DNA from: Thiobacillus sp. SCUT-2
Lineage (GTDB): Bacteria > Pseudomonadota > Gammaproteobacteria > Burkholderiales > Thiobacillaceae
DNA length: 64,000 bases
Direction of reading: 5' to 3'
Assembly: GCF_035621355.1 (NCBI RefSeq)
Contig: NZ_CP141769.1
Span: forward strand, 1,426,001 to 1,490,000
Part shown: piece after piece, positions 61,988 through 64,000 of the stretch
How the letters are laid out: each line of letters begins with the position of its first letter
Position numbering within the stretch: position 1 is the stretch's first letter
Position numbers and translations under genes: made by a program
The notes under the pieces: generated by a model
What the model was told of the DNA's origin: nothing
The model's input: only the letters and a program-made list of their open reading frames with translations
The model's database searches: none

Positions 61988-62491
61988 TCACAGCGTGATC
62001 GATTCCTTCTGGAAGCGGGCCTCGACCCGGCGCGCGATTTCGGGACCCATCGACTGGCCCCATTTCTGGCCGGCCGCCATGCTTTCCTGGAGCACCGAGG
62101 GCAGCGTGCTGATGACCTTGCGCCCGAGGTCCGTCGCGTAGAACTGGTTCAGGCCCTTCAGGTCCTCGGTCGTGAAATGCGCCGCGTAGATCCGGATCAT
62201 GGTTTCCTTCAGCTCGGGCATGTGCTCGCCCACCACTGCGTTGACCTCCTCGGGCAGGACGTCGAGCGCCTTCTGGGGAACCTGGGCATGGGTGGCGCGC
62301 AGCGCGTGGGTGAGCTGCGCAACCATCACCCTGGAAAACTGCTGCCCCAGACGGAGGGCGCCGGTCGTCTGCAGCAGCTTCTCGATCTCGGCCCGCTTGT
62401 CGGCGGCGACGTCCTGCGCCCGCGCCAGGCTGGCCGACACGCCCAGCAGCGCTGCCACGACGAGCGCCACGATCCGGATGTGCGTTTTCAT
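61988..62491 (-). CDS. DUF2059 exported protein
   Basis: 167 residues. Signal peptide (VALVVAALLGVSASLARA), then helical repeats: IEKLLQTTGALRLGQQFSRVMVAQLTHAL, and the family's IRIYAAHFTTEDLKGLNQFYATDLGRKVISTLPSVLQES. Periplasmic; function unknown. GGAGAGA precedes the start. Confidence 0.85.
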   Translation of the reverse strand: MKTHIRIVALVVAALLGVSASLARAQDVAADKRAEIEKLLQTTGALRLGQQFSRVMVAQLTHALRATHAQVPQKALDVLPEEVNAVVGEHMPELKETMIRIYAAHFTTEDLKGLNQFYATDLGRKVISTLPSVLQESMAAGQKWGQSMGPEIARRVEARFQKESITL

Positions 62492-62665
62492 TGTTCTCTC
62501 CCTCCTTCGACGATGAATTTCGCAGGCCCTGGCGAGGATTCGCGAGCCCCCCTGTCCCGATGTTCGTTTGATATTGGAGACGGCCCATTCTTGCCTGTCC
62601 GCCCCGGATCGACAAGCCCGCCGCGCGGCGCGACGAACGGCGCCTCCGCACGGCCGTGTCCCGCA

Positions 62666-63838
62666 TCAATGCGCTTCGGCCTGCTTCATGCGCGCGTCGA
62701 TCGCGCGTTGCCCGTTCATCCCTCCGTCCCAGGTCGCATTCCGCGGCAGGGTGTTGGCGACCCGCGGCGCGTCCGCCAGATAGCGCTCCAGCGTGAGGCT
62801 GCCGATCGAGACGGGCACGGCGACGGCGCGCGGCTTCTGCATGATCTCCGCGACCAGCGCCTCGTTGACCGCGACGTTCGGGCGGGCGCCGGGCCGGGCC
62901 CGCATCAGCTTGCGCACGAACGCGGCGCGCTGTGCCTCGCCCTGCGGCGCTTTGCGCGTGTCGTCCTCGAGCACCGGGAAGGCCTGCATCACCAGCGCAT
63001 CGCCGCGCCAGCCGAGCAGAACCGGCTGATTGACGACGGTGACCGGCGTGCCGACCGGCACGGCCTCGTACATGCCGACGATGTCCTCCGGGTACATGCG
63101 CAGGCAGCCATGCGTGCCGCGCAGGCCGATGCTCGGCGGCTTGTCGGTGCCGTGGATCGCGTATTCGGGCCAGCCCAGCCGCAGCACATGCGTGCCCATC
63201 GGATTGTCCGGTCCCGGCGGCACCACCTTGGGCAGCGGGTCGCCGTCGGCCGCGTGCTCCTTGCGGATCGCGGGCGTCGGAATCCACGCCGGGGCCTCGG
63301 TCTTCGACACCACCCGGGTGCTGCCTTCCGGCGTTCGCCAGCCCACGCGGCCGATGCCGATCGGATGCGTGATCACCTGCTGCCGCTCGCCGGGCTTCGC
63401 TTTCGGGAAATAGAACAGGCGCATCGCCGCCAGATTGATCACAATGCCCTCCCGCTTCGCGTCCGGCAGCACGAACGCGGTCGGAACGACGACCTCGGTG
63501 CCCGCGCCGGGCACCCATGGATCGACGCCGGGGTTGGCGTCGACGATTTCCTCGTAGCCGACGTTGAAGCGGCGGGCGATATCCGAGAGCGTGTCGTCGG
63601 CGTTCGCCTTGACCACCTGCACGGTGCCGACGACGTCGTCGCCGGGCGCGATCGTGAAGGCGTCCGTCGCGACCGGCACCGGCAGCGCCGCCGCGCCGTG
63701 CGGATTCGCGCTCGCCGCCGGCCCGCCGAGCGACTGGCACCCCGCGAGCGCGGCCAGCCCCGCCAGCAGCCCGCAGCGGAGCAGCGACGACGGCCGGCGC
63801 AGCGCCGCCTGCAGCGCATCGATCCAGCGTGTCTTCAT
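62666..63838 (-). CDS. L,D-transpeptidase lipoprotein with LysM domain (ErfK/YbiS family)
   Basis: 390 residues from ATG 63838. Lipobox LAGC34, LysM domain (about 72-118, DTLSDIARRFNVGYEEIVDANPGVDPW), YkuD catalytic domain (131-265) with H229 (AIHGTDKP) and nucleophile C245 (GTHGCLRM). It crosslinks peptidoglycan 3-3 or attaches proteins to it. The C-terminal 120 residues are family-typical. A longer reading from 63937 is not supported by a leader. Confidence 0.9.
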   Translation of the reverse strand: MKTRWIDALQAALRRPSSLLRCGLLAGLAALAGCQSLGGPAASANPHGAAALPVPVATDAFTIAPGDDVVGTVQVVKANADDTLSDIARRFNVGYEEIVDANPGVDPWVPGAGTEVVVPTAFVLPDAKREGIVINLAAMRLFYFPKAKPGERQQVITHPIGIGRVGWRTPEGSTRVVSKTEAPAWIPTPAIRKEHAADGDPLPKVVPPGPDNPMGTHVLRLGWPEYAIHGTDKPPSIGLRGTHGCLRMYPEDIVGMYEAVPVGTPVTVVNQPVLLGWRGDALVMQAFPVLEDDTRKAPQGEAQRAAFVRKLMRARPGARPNVAVNEALVAEIMQKPRAVAVPVSIGSLTLERYLADAPRVANTLPRNATWDGGMNGQRAIDARMKQAEAH

Positions 63839-64000
63839 GACGAGACTCCTTTCCGCTTCGGGTTGAGGAGGCGAACCGCCGGCCGCCCCCATCGGCGGGT
63901 TCCATTGTCCGCTCCCGCGCGATGCATGGAAAGCCATCGCGCGCCGCGCTTTTCACGATTCGAAAACGCGTCGAATCCGATCCGGCGCAGCCGGCCATGC
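63839..64000. other. Upstream region of the transpeptidase gene at the window edge
   Basis: 162 bp. AAAGGAG lies before the transpeptidase start; no further gene seen. Confidence 0.4.

Noticed and set aside
61296-63998. A 900-residue open frame on the minus strand covering several genes
   Set aside because: It runs out of frame through four well-supported genes and shows only Arg/Gly-rich shadow sequence.

Overview
The window is GC-rich chromosomal DNA, most likely from a betaproteobacterium (Rhodocyclales/Nitrosomonadales-like). The evidence is a cydP-cydA-cydB-cydX-ybgE operon, a PEP-CTERM protein with HAF repeats, and a SigF/NrsF-YedY1/YedZ1-MrpX reactive-chlorine locus of the type described in Azospira. 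No rRNA, tRNA, CRISPR array or complete insertion sequence was seen.

Region 1 (1-26.6 kb) is a mobile and defence island. It opens with the 5' end of a type I modification gene (hsdM, minus strand). Next comes a Tn7-like transposition operon: tnsA, tnsB (split by a frameshift), tnsC, tniQ, and a translationally coupled gene joining a ribbon-helix-helix-like N-terminus to a C-terminus resembling Xre/MbcA/ParS antitoxins. Cargo follows: an unknown gene, a Ser/Thr-type phosphatase, a DUF4297 (Cap4-like) nuclease and an AbiE toxin-antitoxin pair. The nuclease and toxin are convergent and both lose their 3' ends at one junction near 9.02 kb. After these come arsM with a Cys-rich DUF2703 gene, a 10 kb envelope/sensing module, and a two-gene CBASS (CD-NTase plus patatin phospholipase) with a 48-residue companion gene. 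The envelope module contains a PepSY protein, two COG4705 membrane proteins, a two-component system, an ABC exporter, a PAP2 phosphatase and a DedA-PAP2-LssY fusion. The island ends beside a remnant of the hsdR C-terminus in the same orientation as hsdM, suggesting it accumulated inside a type I restriction locus.

Region 2 (26.8-51.1 kb) is stress physiology. A BON protein, a His-rich exported protein, a DUF5329 protein and a phospholipase-D lipoprotein lead into a 10,932 bp direct tandem duplication (29274-40205 and 40206-51137). Every open frame compared is identical between the copies. Each copy carries CsbD, DUF1328, a NarL-type regulator, a lone receiver protein, a CHASE3 histidine kinase and a ferritin-like protein. 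It also carries the reactive-chlorine system sigF-nrsF / yedZ1-yedY1-mrpX-msrA and an MFS transporter. The sigF and yedZ1 operons diverge from two matching GTAACC-N16-CGAA promoters. The phospholipase gene is whole in copy 1 and cut short in copy 2. This is either a very recent amplification or an assembly artefact.

Region 3 (51.1-64 kb) is ordinary chromosome: a HAF-repeat PEP-CTERM protein, a sigma-54 activator with a Cys-rich PAS domain, and the divergent cytochrome bd operon with a textbook -24/-12 promoter and three upstream dyads. A UvrD-like helicase, an HMCES/YedK protein, a flavin-binding oxidase-family protein, a TMEM175-like channel, a DUF2059 protein and an L,D-transpeptidase lipoprotein follow.
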